Shown: positions 50,587 through 58,875 of the stretch, piece by piece
How the letters are laid out: each line of letters opens with the position of its first letter
Numbering within the stretch: position 1 is the first letter of the stretch
Origin: Streptomyces sp. F63
GTDB lineage: Bacteria; Actinomycetota; Actinomycetes; Streptomycetales; Streptomycetaceae
Length of the DNA: 64,000 nucleotides
Direction: 5' to 3'
Assembly (NCBI RefSeq): GCF_018070345.1
Contig: NZ_JAGPXX010000002.1
Span: 372,001-436,000 of the forward strand
Position numbers and translations under genes: made by a program
The notes under the pieces: generated by a model
What the model was told of the DNA's origin: nothing
Databases searched by the model: none
The model's input: the letters and a program-made list of their open reading frames with translations, nothing else

Positions 50587-51413
50587 CGTCCCGGCCCGAC
50601 ACGGAACGGCTGCGTGAGGTCTTCACCGAAGCCGCCCGCGACATCACCCCGTCCCCCGTCCCGCTGACCGAGATCACCAGGGCGGGCACCGCACGGCACC
50701 GCCGCCGCGTGGCCGCCCTGGCGGCCGGCTGCCTGCTGCTGCTCCCCGCGAGCGCGGCAGCAGTCCACTACGCCGCGTTCCCCGGCGCCTCGACCGTGCG
50801 GCCCGCCGCGCCCCCGCCGTCCTCGCCCGCCGTGGAGCCGACGCAGGAACCACCGGAGTCCGGCAGCCCCCGAGTGGTGCGGCCGGAGGAGCGGGTACGG
50901 GCCGCGCCCGGTGTGGAACTGTGGCTCACCGCGGACGGGCTGCACTGGTCCTCCCCGGAGCAGCCCGGCCAGTTCCGCAGCGTCACCGACGGCAATCTCG
51001 ACCTGAGCCGGCCCGGCGTCAGCGTGCACTCCGAGCCGGCCGGCGACGACCGCTACTTCCACTCCGGCGTCTACCACGGCCGGGGCACGGCCGCCCGGGT
51101 GGAGATCGCCACCGGCCGGGGCACGGTCAGCGGCCACCTGCTGCGGCTGCCCGGCGACCCGGGCTGGGGGGTCTGGTACGCCACCACACCTCTGCCGGGA
51201 CGGGACCGGGCCGCGACGGAAGGCACCGAGTCCGCGCGGGACTCGGACGGCATGAAGGGCCCGGGGCTCGCGGACGGCACGGATGGCCCGGACACCCCGG
51301 GCGCGTCCGCACCCGCCCGCAGGGTGACCGTCTACGACACCCGGGGCACGGTGCTCGCCGAGCTGGTCACGGGACGGGGCGGGGCCACCACGGCCGACCC
51401 GCACGGCGGCTGA
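50583..51413 (+). CDS. Probable membrane anti-sigma factor with external sensor domain
   Basis: The 276-residue protein has a cytosolic start (residues 1-40, LREVFTEAARDITPSPVPLTEI), one membrane helix (RRVAALAAGCLLLLPASAAAV, about 42-62), a Pro/Ser linker and an external domain from about 97 (RVRAAPGVELWLTADGLHW). The external domain is almost the same as that of the secreted protein at 49104-49745, with an added acidic Gly/Asp insert near 215-240. Coupling to the sigma gene and topology argue that it is its anti-sigma factor, although no zinc motif (HxxxCxxC) is seen in the short cytosolic part. The external domain should sense the signal. Confidence 0.82.
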   Translation: MTSRPDTERLREVFTEAARDITPSPVPLTEITRAGTARHRRRVAALAAGCLLLLPASAAAVHYAAFPGASTVRPAAPPPSSPAVEPTQEPPESGSPRVVRPEERVRAAPGVELWLTADGLHWSSPEQPGQFRSVTDGNLDLSRPGVSVHSEPAGDDRYFHSGVYHGRGTAARVEIATGRGTVSGHLLRLPGDPGWGVWYATTPLPGRDRAATEGTESARDSDGMKGPGLADGTDGPDTPGASAPARRVTVYDTRGTVLAELVTGRGGATTADPHGG

Positions 51414-51590
51414 CAACCCGTGGAACGCGAACCGGTCGGGGCAACACCGAGGCCGCGCACAGCCCGAGACCCACGCCGACCGGGGGCTGACACCGGCCGA
51501 GGCGCGGACCGGCCGAGGCGGACACCGGCCGAAACGGCGGGCCGGACCCCGCCGCTCGGCGCTGTCTCCGCGCCCGAGCCCCCCAGGCGG

Positions 51591-52148
51591 TTACCGGGCC
51601 TCCCACTCCGCACGGCTCAGCTCGTACCGGACCTCGCCGTGCTCGGCGCCCTCGATGTACTCCGGCCACTCCTCGTGGAACGTGCGGACGTACACGAGCC
51701 CGGCCTTCTCCATCACCCGCCGCGAGCCCCGGTTGACGGCCATGGTCTCCGCGAAGAGCCGCTCGACGCCGAGCTCGGTGAACGCCGCGCGGACCAGGGC
51801 GCGGGCGCCCTCGGTGGCATAGCCGCGCCCCCAGGCGTCCTGGCGCAGCCGGTAGCCGAGCTCGCACTCGCGCCCGTCGCCGTCCACGGGCCGCAGCTCG
51901 AACCAGCCCACGAACCGCCGCCCGGCGGCCTTCTCCTCGGCGGCCCAGTACCCGAGACGGCCGCCGTGCTCGGCGTCGAGGCGCAGCATGCGCGGCAGCG
52001 TCTCCTTGCGGATGACGTGACGGGGCGTCGGGATGCCACCGGTGAGGAAGCGCATGACGCCGGGATCGGCGTCGAGAGCGACGAGATGCTCCTCGTCACC
52101 CTCGGTGAACCGCCGCAGAACAAGCCGCTCGGTCTCCAGAAACACCAT
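51591..52148 (-). CDS. GNAT family N-acetyltransferase, RimJ/RimL-like
   Basis: This 185-residue protein has the RimJ/RimL pattern: FLETERLVLRRFTEGDEEHL at the start, CELGYRLRQDAWGRGYATEG (acetyl-CoA loop, about 95-114) and MAVNRGSRRVMEKAGL. It may acetylate a ribosomal protein N-terminus or a small molecule. It is the last gene before the type VII-like cassette, 18 bases beyond the lipoprotein stop, and may be in the same message. Confidence 0.88.
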   Translation of the reverse strand: MVFLETERLVLRRFTEGDEEHLVALDADPGVMRFLTGGIPTPRHVIRKETLPRMLRLDAEHGGRLGYWAAEEKAAGRRFVGWFELRPVDGDGRECELGYRLRQDAWGRGYATEGARALVRAAFTELGVERLFAETMAVNRGSRRVMEKAGLVYVRTFHEEWPEYIEGAEHGEVRYELSRAEWEAR

Positions 52149-52166
52149 GCGCCAGGTCCTACTTCC

Positions 52167-52841
52167 CTACTTCACGGACGCCGGGGGCTCGGACGGAATG
52201 ACGGGGTCGTTCTCGCAGTCGAGAGTGCGGGCCACCACCTGGGCGGAGTGCAGGAGGTGTTTCATCCGCGTGCGGGCGCCGGACTCACCGGTCAGGGTGT
52301 CGACCATCTCTCCCATGATGGGAACGCCGTCTTTCTGCTCCGCCGGCGCACCAGGAATCTGACATCTGAAATAGACGTTGTAACTGGGCGGATTCCCGAG
52401 TGACCACCGCCCGTAGACAAGCGCGACATCCGAATTCACGGGAACCTTGGCAAGCTTTCCGTCATCGTCAGATATATCCCCGAAGGAATGAACTGAGCGT
52501 GTATATCTGATATCGAACGCCTCGCCTGGAGGTTTTCCCGCCACACTGGCTCCGCAGACGTGAGCGTCTGCGAACGAAAAATAGCCGTCGGTATCGTCCG
52601 GGTCCCAGGTTCGCAACTGTTTGTAGAACAGCGAGCGAACCGTATCGAGATCGTCAGTTCCCCCCAAATGCAGGTCCCCCTCCACACTGGCTTCCAGCCA
52701 TGACATGCCGGCATCGCCCAGAATCTTGCGACAGTGGGGACGTTCCCCGACTCCCTCGCCGTTCTCGTGGGACTCTCCCGCACCGCAAGAACTCAACACG
52801 AGCACAGCCATCAGCGACGACACAGCCACCGCCTTCCTCAT
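52167..52841 (-). CDS. Lipoprotein of the second type VII-like cassette
   Basis: The 224-residue protein has a lipoprotein signal (AVAVSSLMAVLVLSSC, lipobox LSSC) and an acidic extracytoplasmic domain with several cysteines (Cys40, Cys98, Cys174). I recognise no family. The ATG at 52841 overlaps the TGA of the large upstream gene by one base (TGATG). The region is visibly less GC-rich than the rest of the cassette. By analogy with lipoprotein immunity proteins it may protect against the large protein, but this rests only on position and composition. Confidence 0.65.
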   Translation of the reverse strand: MRKAVAVSSLMAVLVLSSCGAGESHENGEGVGERPHCRKILGDAGMSWLEASVEGDLHLGGTDDLDTVRSLFYKQLRTWDPDDTDGYFSFADAHVCGASVAGKPPGEAFDIRYTRSVHSFGDISDDDGKLAKVPVNSDVALVYGRWSLGNPPSYNVYFRCQIPGAPAEQKDGVPIMGEMVDTLTGESGARTRMKHLLHSAQVVARTLDCENDPVIPSEPPASVK

Positions 52842-55120
52842 CAGCTCCACCCTCGCGCATCATCGGTATCGGAAAATCGAACACCGTTGTTGTAGCTTGT
52901 CTCAGCAGCCCTGGTGAATTTCTCCACCTCATGGACATCCATTCCGCGCGCTTCCGCGTAATTCAACAAGGGCACCATCATATTTTTGCGACCCTCTGCT
53001 TGAGCACGCTGAATTCCTTCGACCGCCTGGGCGTCGTTGCTGTACGCGCGCTCGTCCAGCCAGTCAATGGTCTCCGTGGCGAACCGGGTGTCGGCAGCGC
53101 TTTGGGTCGTGTCGAAAGCCAAGGGGACGGCCACCATGGCGACGGCCCCTACGGGTGGGGCGACGAGTGCCGCGCCGACGCCGACCGTGGTGGCGACCGC
53201 CGTCGAGACACCAAACTTGCGCCACTCCGCCTGCTTCTCCAGGGCCTTGTTCTTGGCGGCTTCGTCGTCAGCGAACTCCTTGCCGATGGCTTCGGAACGG
53301 GCCGCGTCCAACAGACCGTGCATCTTGGCGCTGTGCAGGCCGGCACTTTCCGCATTCTCTTGATCGGCGCCTTGAGCGGCCATGGCACTGGAGCCGTATA
53401 CCTGCTGTGCCGTGGAGAGGGTGTCGTAGGAGTCCTTGTCCGAGGCCAGCGCCCGCAGGAAGCCGGCGCTCGTCTTCTCACCGAAGTCCCGGAGGTGGTT
53501 CTTCTCCAGCCCGTACCGCTCGTTCCTGCCGTTGAGTTCCCCGCTGTCTCCATAATTGTCCATTGAGTAGTTCAGGCTGTCGATGTGGCCGCTCGCCATC
53601 CGCGTGAGGCTCTCCCGCACGCCGGGCTGAGCATCGACCGCCTCCGGCCCCTTGTAGTGGTGCACCACCCGCTCCATCAGCGCCGTCCGCGCATCACGGG
53701 CCTCGATGTCCGCCTCCGTCTTCAGTGGCGGAACAGCCGGGTCCCGGTCGTCGTACGGGTGACCGAGGGTCGCGGACTCCAGGGCGCGCCCGAGGGTCTC
53801 GTATCCGGCCGGCTCGCCGTCGTCGTTCACCGGCCATTCCCGGGCACCCTCGCCTCCCCCGACGAGATACTCCCAGTTGCCGAGGCGGTCAGGGCTTTTC
53901 TCTCCCGATCCCCCACCCGTGGTTTCCCCGAAAAACTCCAGAGACGCCTGCGGGTTGTGGCCGAGGGATTCCAGAAATCCGGCGACGGGGTCGACAGCGG
54001 GGTTCTTGTCGTCCGGCGGGTAGCTCAGTTGCGTCATGCGCCCCGCGCTGTCCCAGAGCGACTCCGGCTTCAGGAAGTGGCCACGCTCGAACTCCAGCAA
54101 GGTCTTGCCGTAGTCATCCAGAAATCCGGAGTCGAACTTCCCCTTGGCCATCAAGCTGCTCATCACCTGGAAGCCGTAGGGAGCGCTCACGACACCGGGA
54201 TAACCGAACGGCTTCTCCCCGGCGGCGATGATGCCGCTCTTCCAGTCCTGCACGGCCCGGCTGTCGCCGTGGGAAGCGGTCGCCAGGGTGAGGCTCAGGT
54301 TGTCCTGCACCCGGGCGAGGAGCTCCGCCCGTTCCCCGGTGGGAGTGCGCGGAGGGCCGGCGAGGTCGCGCCAGAACTGGAGGGTGCCCTCGGGGCCCAG
54401 CTTGGTGACGAAGCGTTCGGCGAAGGCCGGGTTGTCACGCTGCCGCGCTGCGGTCTCGTTGAAGAACTTCAGCTCGTCGAGGGTCATCCCGTCGCGCTTC
54501 GCGGCGAGTTTCAAGAGCGTGTCGGCGTCCGCCCTGCCCTGGCTGCGTTCGGCGTCGTCCAGGCCCTTGTAGCCGCTCTCGTCGAAGTCGTAGGCGCTCG
54601 ACGCGTGCCGCCGGAGGGCCCGCGCGGCGATCCGGTCGACCTCCTTCGCCGCGGTCATGATCCGCCGGATCTCCGCGGCCGCGCTCCGGAGTTCCCCCTC
54701 GGTCGGTGGCTCCGCCTTCGCCTTGCCGGGTGACTGGTGCGGGATGGTCGGGACCGGAAGGGCGCGGCCCTTGCCGTCGATGTAGATGTCCTGCTTGCCC
54801 CACCGTGCGATGGCCTCCGCCATGTCGGCCTTGTGCCGCTTCAGCTCCGTATGCGCGTCCCGCAGGATCCGCTGCACGCTGCGCGCCTCGGTGAGGATGT
54901 CGTCGAACTGCCGCGCCGTCACCGCGACGAACTTCCTGGTGACCGTGGCGTTGTCGCCCTTCCAGTCCGCCGACTCGGCCTTGCGCTTCAGGTCGGCGGC
55001 GCTGATCCCGCCGTCTCCGCCTCCGGCCAGCTTCTCCAGCTTGCCGACCATCACCTTCCACTCCGAGGCCGCCGTGCCGAGTGTGCCCAGATGCAGGTCG
55101 CTGAGCTGCTGGGGGGTCAT
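52841..55120 (-). CDS. Large type VII-secretion-like effector or scaffold protein
   Basis: The 759-residue protein begins with a helical ESX-like domain (LSDLHLGTLGTAASEWKVMVGKL, WKGDNATVTRKFVAVTARQF), the form of actinobacterial WXG-type N-termini, then a mainly helical body with YDFDESGYKGLDDAERS and WDSAGRMTQLSYPP. A hydrophobic segment (VGVGAALVAPPVGAVAMVAV, near 655-680) lies close to the end. The body resembles large streptomycete proteins called T7SS effector-like or DUF6571-like, but I am unsure of the family. Two ATGs stand in a row at 55123 and 55120. The last 250 bases are lower in GC. It lies between a WXG-like gene and the lipoprotein gene. Confidence 0.7.
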   Translation of the reverse strand: MTPQQLSDLHLGTLGTAASEWKVMVGKLEKLAGGGDGGISAADLKRKAESADWKGDNATVTRKFVAVTARQFDDILTEARSVQRILRDAHTELKRHKADMAEAIARWGKQDIYIDGKGRALPVPTIPHQSPGKAKAEPPTEGELRSAAAEIRRIMTAAKEVDRIAARALRRHASSAYDFDESGYKGLDDAERSQGRADADTLLKLAAKRDGMTLDELKFFNETAARQRDNPAFAERFVTKLGPEGTLQFWRDLAGPPRTPTGERAELLARVQDNLSLTLATASHGDSRAVQDWKSGIIAAGEKPFGYPGVVSAPYGFQVMSSLMAKGKFDSGFLDDYGKTLLEFERGHFLKPESLWDSAGRMTQLSYPPDDKNPAVDPVAGFLESLGHNPQASLEFFGETTGGGSGEKSPDRLGNWEYLVGGGEGAREWPVNDDGEPAGYETLGRALESATLGHPYDDRDPAVPPLKTEADIEARDARTALMERVVHHYKGPEAVDAQPGVRESLTRMASGHIDSLNYSMDNYGDSGELNGRNERYGLEKNHLRDFGEKTSAGFLRALASDKDSYDTLSTAQQVYGSSAMAAQGADQENAESAGLHSAKMHGLLDAARSEAIGKEFADDEAAKNKALEKQAEWRKFGVSTAVATTVGVGAALVAPPVGAVAMVAVPLAFDTTQSAADTRFATETIDWLDERAYSNDAQAVEGIQRAQAEGRKNMMVPLLNYAEARGMDVHEVEKFTRAAETSYNNGVRFSDTDDARGWS

Positions 55121-55135
55121 CATGCGTCGGGCGCC

Positions 55136-55585
55136 CTACTTGATGTAGTCGTAGATGCGGGACACGGTCATCTTCCGGCCGTCGGCGTTCCGCATGTCCG
55201 TGGCGATCTTCTTTTCGTCCTCGGCGTGGACGCCGCGCGAGTAGTCGAGGTGGTTGGAGATGTGCGCGCACGCCTCCTTGAGCGTGGTCAGCTTGGTGTT
55301 CCAGGCGTCGTGCTCCTCCAGGAGGGCCGACCCCAGGTCCAGGTCGTCGCCGATGAGTTCGATGGCCGCGTCGTAGGTGGCGGGGCGCGCGTAGTCGCCG
55401 TCGGTCGACAGCCGCTGGCGCAGATCACGCGCCATGTCACCGAGCTTCCCCAGCTCGTCGCTGCGGACGACGAGATCCGACGACCCACCGCCGCCGCCCG
55501 CGGGCGGCGCGTTGTTCACGCGCACGCCCACCCCGTCTCCGCCGGCGGCCTCTGTCTTGAGCCGCTCCCACTCTTCCCAGGTCAT
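55136..55585 (-). CDS. Small ESX/WXG-like protein
   Basis: This 149-residue protein starts MTWEEWERLK and continues with a Gly-rich hinge and two long helices (SDELGKLGDMARDLRQRL, WNTKLTTLKEACAHISNHLDY). It looks like an ESX-type partner that would pair with the N-terminal helices of the large downstream protein and support its export. GGGGAGAGCG precedes the ATG at 55585. The large gene follows 12 to 15 bases after its stop, so the three genes form one operon. Confidence 0.72.
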   Translation of the reverse strand: MTWEEWERLKTEAAGGDGVGVRVNNAPPAGGGGGSSDLVVRSDELGKLGDMARDLRQRLSTDGDYARPATYDAAIELIGDDLDLGSALLEEHDAWNTKLTTLKEACAHISNHLDYSRGVHAEDEKKIATDMRNADGRKMTVSRIYDYIK

Positions 55586-55723
55586 CGCTCTCCCCGTATC
55601 GGCCCGTGGTCGTCACTACAAGACCGTTCGCACACACGGTACTTGTGGTGCGACTGTCGGCCATGACGGCGCTCACCGGAACGGCGGGCGAGTCGCCGTC
55701 CCCCGGACGCCGCTGCCGTCGGC

Positions 55724-56521
55724 TCAGCTCCCCGGGCGCCGGGGTCCGCCCTTGCCGGCCGCCGCCGAGGGCGCCGCCGTGCCGCCGCCCCTGAGCAGCC
55801 AGGCGCGTTCGGCGGCCGACCACGTGGTCGTCGTGACGAGATACAGCCCGGCGGCCAGGGGCACCACGGCCGCCGTGATCAGCGTGCCGAAGGAGAGCAG
55901 CGGCAGCACCTTCGCCACCCCGGCCATAGCGGGGAGGCCGGGCATCCCGGCCCCGGCTCCGGCCTCCGCCGCGGCCGCGTCCGGCGCGCCCGCCGCCATG
56001 GCACGGCGGGCACGGAGGTACGTCCAGGTGGCCACGGCCGCGATCAGCGCGAAGAGGACGGCGTAGACGAGGCCCTGCGCGCCGAACGGTCCGCCGTCGC
56101 GGAGGGCGTCGGCCCAGTGGCCGCCGAGGGGGGCGGCGAACAGCCGGGCATCCAGCAGCTCGTTGGCCCGCCCGCCAACCTCGGAGGCGGAGAAGAGCCG
56201 GTACATCACGAAGAAGACCGGGGCCTGAACGAGCATCGGCAGACACCCGGCCAGCGGCGAGGAGCCCTCGCGGGCGTAGAGCTCGGCCGTCGCGCGCCGC
56301 AGCCGCTCGGGGTCGCGCCGGTGCTTCCGGTGCAGTTCGGCGACGCGCGGCGCCAGCCGGGCCCGTGCCTTCTCACCACGGACGGCGGAGCGGGTCAGGG
56401 GGTGCAGGGCGAGGCGCACGCCCAGGGTGAAAAGGACGATCGCGACGGCGGTGGCCGATGCCGCGAAGAGGGGTTCGAGGGAGCTCGCGAGCAGCGAGAC
56501 GAGGTGCGCGAATACGGACAT
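55724..56521 (-). CDS. YidC/Oxa1 family membrane insertase, short form
   Basis: The 265-residue protein inserts proteins into the membrane. It has the YidC core: LFTLGVRLALHPLTRSAVRGEKARARLAPRVAELHRKHRRDP (helix and cytosolic hairpin, with the conserved arginine), LAGCLPMLVQAPVFFVMYRLF near 93-113 and later helices ending with a Gly/Ala tail. It is shorter than the main actinobacterial YidC (about 400 residues) and lies outside the rnpA-yidC-jag order, so it is a paralogue. It follows the DUF6412 gene, a usual pairing in Streptomyces. Confidence 0.88.
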   Translation of the reverse strand: MSVFAHLVSLLASSLEPLFAASATAVAIVLFTLGVRLALHPLTRSAVRGEKARARLAPRVAELHRKHRRDPERLRRATAELYAREGSSPLAGCLPMLVQAPVFFVMYRLFSASEVGGRANELLDARLFAAPLGGHWADALRDGGPFGAQGLVYAVLFALIAAVATWTYLRARRAMAAGAPDAAAAEAGAGAGMPGLPAMAGVAKVLPLLSFGTLITAAVVPLAAGLYLVTTTTWSAAERAWLLRGGGTAAPSAAAGKGGPRRPGS

Positions 56522-56645
56522 GGATGAGCCCTCCCGGGTCTCGTCGTGCCGAGGAAAGGGGGTGTCGGCGTGACGAGCCGTGCAGGCGTGCCCCCCCGCG
56601 CACGCACCGCCCTGTGGAGGGGGGCGTGGCGGCAGTTGGGGGCGC

Positions 56646-56972
56646 CTAGCCGGCCGTCGGGAGGAGACGGCCGGGCGCCCGGGGCCGCGGACGGCCGGAG
56701 GCGTCGGGATCGCGCTGCGGGAGGAAGGCCGTACGGCGTTCGCGGTCGCGGAGCGCGGTCCGTACCCGGGTGGGCGGTACGGGACGGGCGCAGCGGGCGG
56801 CGAGGACGGCACAGACGAGCAGGGCCGCCCCGGCCGCGGCGGTCGCCCCGGCGGCGAAGGTGACGGCGCCGGCGAGGGCACCCTCGGCGAGGCCGCCCTG
56901 AGCGAGCAGCAGCCCGGAGAGGAGGACGAGCAGCAGGCTGAGGTGCGTCCGCGTCACGCCCCTGAGGCCCAT
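56646..56972 (-). CDS. DUF6412 domain membrane protein
   Basis: This 108-residue protein has two membrane helices (LLLVLLSGLLLAQGGLAEGAL and AAGAALLVCAVLAARCAR) and a basic tail (TALRDRERRTAFLPQRDPDA), the pattern of DUF6412. The function is unknown; the gene normally precedes the short YidC gene, as here, which suggests a joint role. A GGGGGGAG site lies before the ATG at 56972. Confidence 0.8.
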   Translation of the reverse strand: MGLRGVTRTHLSLLLVLLSGLLLAQGGLAEGALAGAVTFAAGATAAAGAALLVCAVLAARCARPVPPTRVRTALRDRERRTAFLPQRDPDASGRPRPRAPGRLLPTAG

Positions 56973-57289
56973 ACCGCCGCTCCCCCCTTTCACTGCCCGG
57001 CACCACCGGGGCAACCGCCCCGGCGTTCCGATGCTAACCCGGCGGCGGCACCGCCAGCGTCCGCCGTGGGGCGCCGGTTGCCCAACGGCGGGGCGGAGGG
57101 CGGCACTTGTCGCGACGGCAGGCCGGGAGGCGGGGACGGACACCGGCACGGCACCGGCGTCGGCGTCGGCACCGGCGTCGGCGTCGGACGCACAGCCCCG
57201 GTCCGTTACGGCCTCACAGCCCGGCCCGGACCGCACAGCACCACCCGCAGCCACCGCCACATGCCCACGATCACAGCCCCACCCTGGCT

Positions 57290-57305
57290 TGTGACGCAGG
57301 TCACA
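57290..57305. promoter_or_regulatory. CRP-type site upstream of a small secreted protein gene
   Basis: TGTGA-CGCAGG-TCACA is a perfect match to the two-fold Crp consensus TGTGA-N6-TCACA, extended to a near-palindrome TTGTGACGCAGGTCACACAA (57289-57308). It lies 91 bases before the secreted-protein start, a good place for activation. Streptomyces Crp binds GTG-N6-CAC sites and acts in germination and antibiotic regulation. The rest of the gap 56973-57395 shows short GGCGTC-type repeats and no gene. Confidence 0.75.
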
Positions 57306-57395
57306 CAACAGCGGGTCATATGGACCGCCCCGCTCCCCCGTATCCCCAACGCAAGACCAAACAGCACAACACTGACGAACAGTAGGAGTCGTGAC

Positions 57396-57689
57396 ATGAA
57401 CCCCACCAGCACACGATCCGCCCTGGCCGGCATCGTCGCCACCACGACCGCCGTCGCCGCCCTGACCCTCGGCGCCGTCCAGGCCACGGCGGCCCCGGCG
57501 TCGGAGTCCCGGGTCAGCGCCTCCCAGGAGGCGGGAACGGCCCAGGTCCCCGGCTGGGTCCTGCGCGGCAAGTACTGGCAGTACGGCAACTGCGTCCTCG
57601 CGGGCAGGGAGGGCGTCCAGCGGCGCCACTGGGACCGGTTCCAGTGCGCCAACGGCACCCTCCAGTGGGTCCTCTGGACCAACCGCTGA
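57396..57689 (+). CDS. Small secreted protein with one disulfide pair
   Basis: The 97-residue precursor has a signal peptide (LAGIVATTTAVAALTLGAVQATAA) and a mature part of about 60 residues, rich in aromatics (WVLRGKYWQYGNCVLAGREG, HWDRFQCANGTLQWVLWTNR) with two cysteines. It resembles small secreted streptomycete proteins without a known role. AGTAGGAG precedes the ATG. The CRP-like site upstream suggests control by Crp. A long structured element follows the stop. Confidence 0.75.
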   Translation: MNPTSTRSALAGIVATTTAVAALTLGAVQATAAPASESRVSASQEAGTAQVPGWVLRGKYWQYGNCVLAGREGVQRRHWDRFQCANGTLQWVLWTNR

Positions 57690-57718
57690 GCGCTGCGGCC
57701 GACCGCCGCCGCAGCATC

Positions 57719-57785
57719 GTCCGGCTGATCGCTGCCCAGCACGCAGCGCGGGGGGCCGCGTGACGGAACCCGCGATCAGCCGGAC
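57719..57785. other. Nested hairpins with a 14-base outer stem
   Basis: GTCCGGCTGATCGC (57719-57732) and GCGATCAGCCGGAC (57772-57785) are perfectly complementary over 14 bases, 39 bases apart. Inside is a second stem, CGCGG/CCGCG (57747-57760), with a four-base loop. It lies 30 bases after the small secreted-protein gene and could be its terminator, a processing structure or a small RNA. I find no credible gene in the rest of 57690-58084. Confidence 0.6.
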
Positions 57786-58084
57786 AACTCCCCTCTCCCA
57801 CGAAGACCGAGGACCCCGGGCCCGCGGGCGCGCCGAACGACACCGCCATGACGCACCGGAGGCACCGGAGGCACCAGACCCAACGGGCGGGCACCCGTCG
57901 CACCCTTCACACCGGACGCCCTCCCGAGCCGGCCCGCAGCCGGGCGCCCACCGCCACCAGGGCCCCGGCCGCGGGCCTCGGCCTGTGGCCGGTGCAGCGC
58001 GGGGTGACGCGAGGCGACGCGAGGCCGGGCAGGGACGGGACGGGCCGTCAGGATCCGGACAGGCGATCGACCAGGCCCCGCACC

Positions 58085-58843
58085 TCACCCCCGGCCCGCT
58101 GACCCGAGTCCCGTACCGTCCCGGACTGCCCGCCGCGCGGCCAGCGCCGGAATGGCCGCGATCTTCTCCGGCGGCAGCCGGTCCCAGAGCAGACCCGCGG
58201 GGCGATGCGGTGCGGAGCAGGCGATGACGTCATCGGGCGTCACGATGAGATCCACACCGGCGTCGTGGTCGCCAGCCGGGATCGGGCCGTCGACGACCTG
58301 GAGCGGATGCACGGTGGTCACGACGACCGTCTCCGCGGTGACGAGCCCGGCCTCGGCCAGCAGGGCGAACTCCAAGTCCGAATAGCCCGCCCCCTTCCCG
58401 ATCCGCACACCTTCCCGGTTCACCGCGACGCTGCCGAGAACCACGAGATCGATGGGCCGCATCTCGTCCACCTCCACGGTGGGCGCCACGGCCGCCGCCG
58501 TGCGACTGGCCGCCGCCTCGATCGGCGCGACGGCCAGCCGCGCCGGGTCGAGCAGATAGAAGGGCCGGGGCGTGGCCAGCTTCGGTACGGCCATGAAGAC
58601 CGTCTTGCCGTCGGCGAGCGCCATGGCCCGCACCGCCAACTGGGCCTTGTCCGGCACGGCCTTCACCACGCGGGCGGCACGCCACTGCGGCAGCGAGGCC
58701 AGCCGGGCGGCGGCCTGCTCGGCCCCCTTGAAGTTCGGGATGCGGCCGTACACGGAGGTATCGTGCACGGCGTTCGCCTTGGTGAGGGCGTCCCACACCT
58801 GCCGCCGTATCCGCTGCTTCGCCTGATCTTGTTCACCGGGCAC
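58085..58843 (-). CDS. 5-formyltetrahydrofolate cyclo-ligase family protein
   Basis: The 252-residue protein is of the 5-FTHF cyclo-ligase family, which uses ATP to turn 5-formyl- into 5,10-methenyl-tetrahydrofolate. The N-terminal helix (AKQRIRRQVWDALTKANAV), VFMAVPKLATPRPFYLL, PIDLVVLGSVAVNREGVRIGKGAGYSDLEFALL (the nucleotide and folate motif) and VVVTTVHPLQV are visible. It is longer than the classic enzyme (about 190) and belongs to the subgroup near thiamine or B12-type small-molecule genes. The GTG at 58843 has GGAG seven bases upstream. It follows the broken HTH-TPR gene after 32 bases. Confidence 0.85.
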   Translation of the reverse strand: MPGEQDQAKQRIRRQVWDALTKANAVHDTSVYGRIPNFKGAEQAAARLASLPQWRAARVVKAVPDKAQLAVRAMALADGKTVFMAVPKLATPRPFYLLDPARLAVAPIEAAASRTAAAVAPTVEVDEMRPIDLVVLGSVAVNREGVRIGKGAGYSDLEFALLAEAGLVTAETVVVTTVHPLQVVDGPIPAGDHDAGVDLIVTPDDVIACSAPHRPAGLLWDRLPPEKIAAIPALAARRAVRDGTGLGSAGRG

Positions 58844-58875
58844 TTGATCACTCCACTCCAAGTCGCGTGCCTGCG

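Noticed and set aside
50056..51413. Treating the sigma-linked membrane protein as a plain secreted protein
   Set aside because: It has a cytosolic segment before a single hydrophobic helix with no cleavage site, and its start overlaps the sigma factor's stop, so an anti-sigma role fits better.
57760..58227. A 155-codon frame after the small secreted-protein gene
   Set aside because: It overlaps the cyclo-ligase gene, is Pro/Arg/His low-complexity and starts within the hairpin region.
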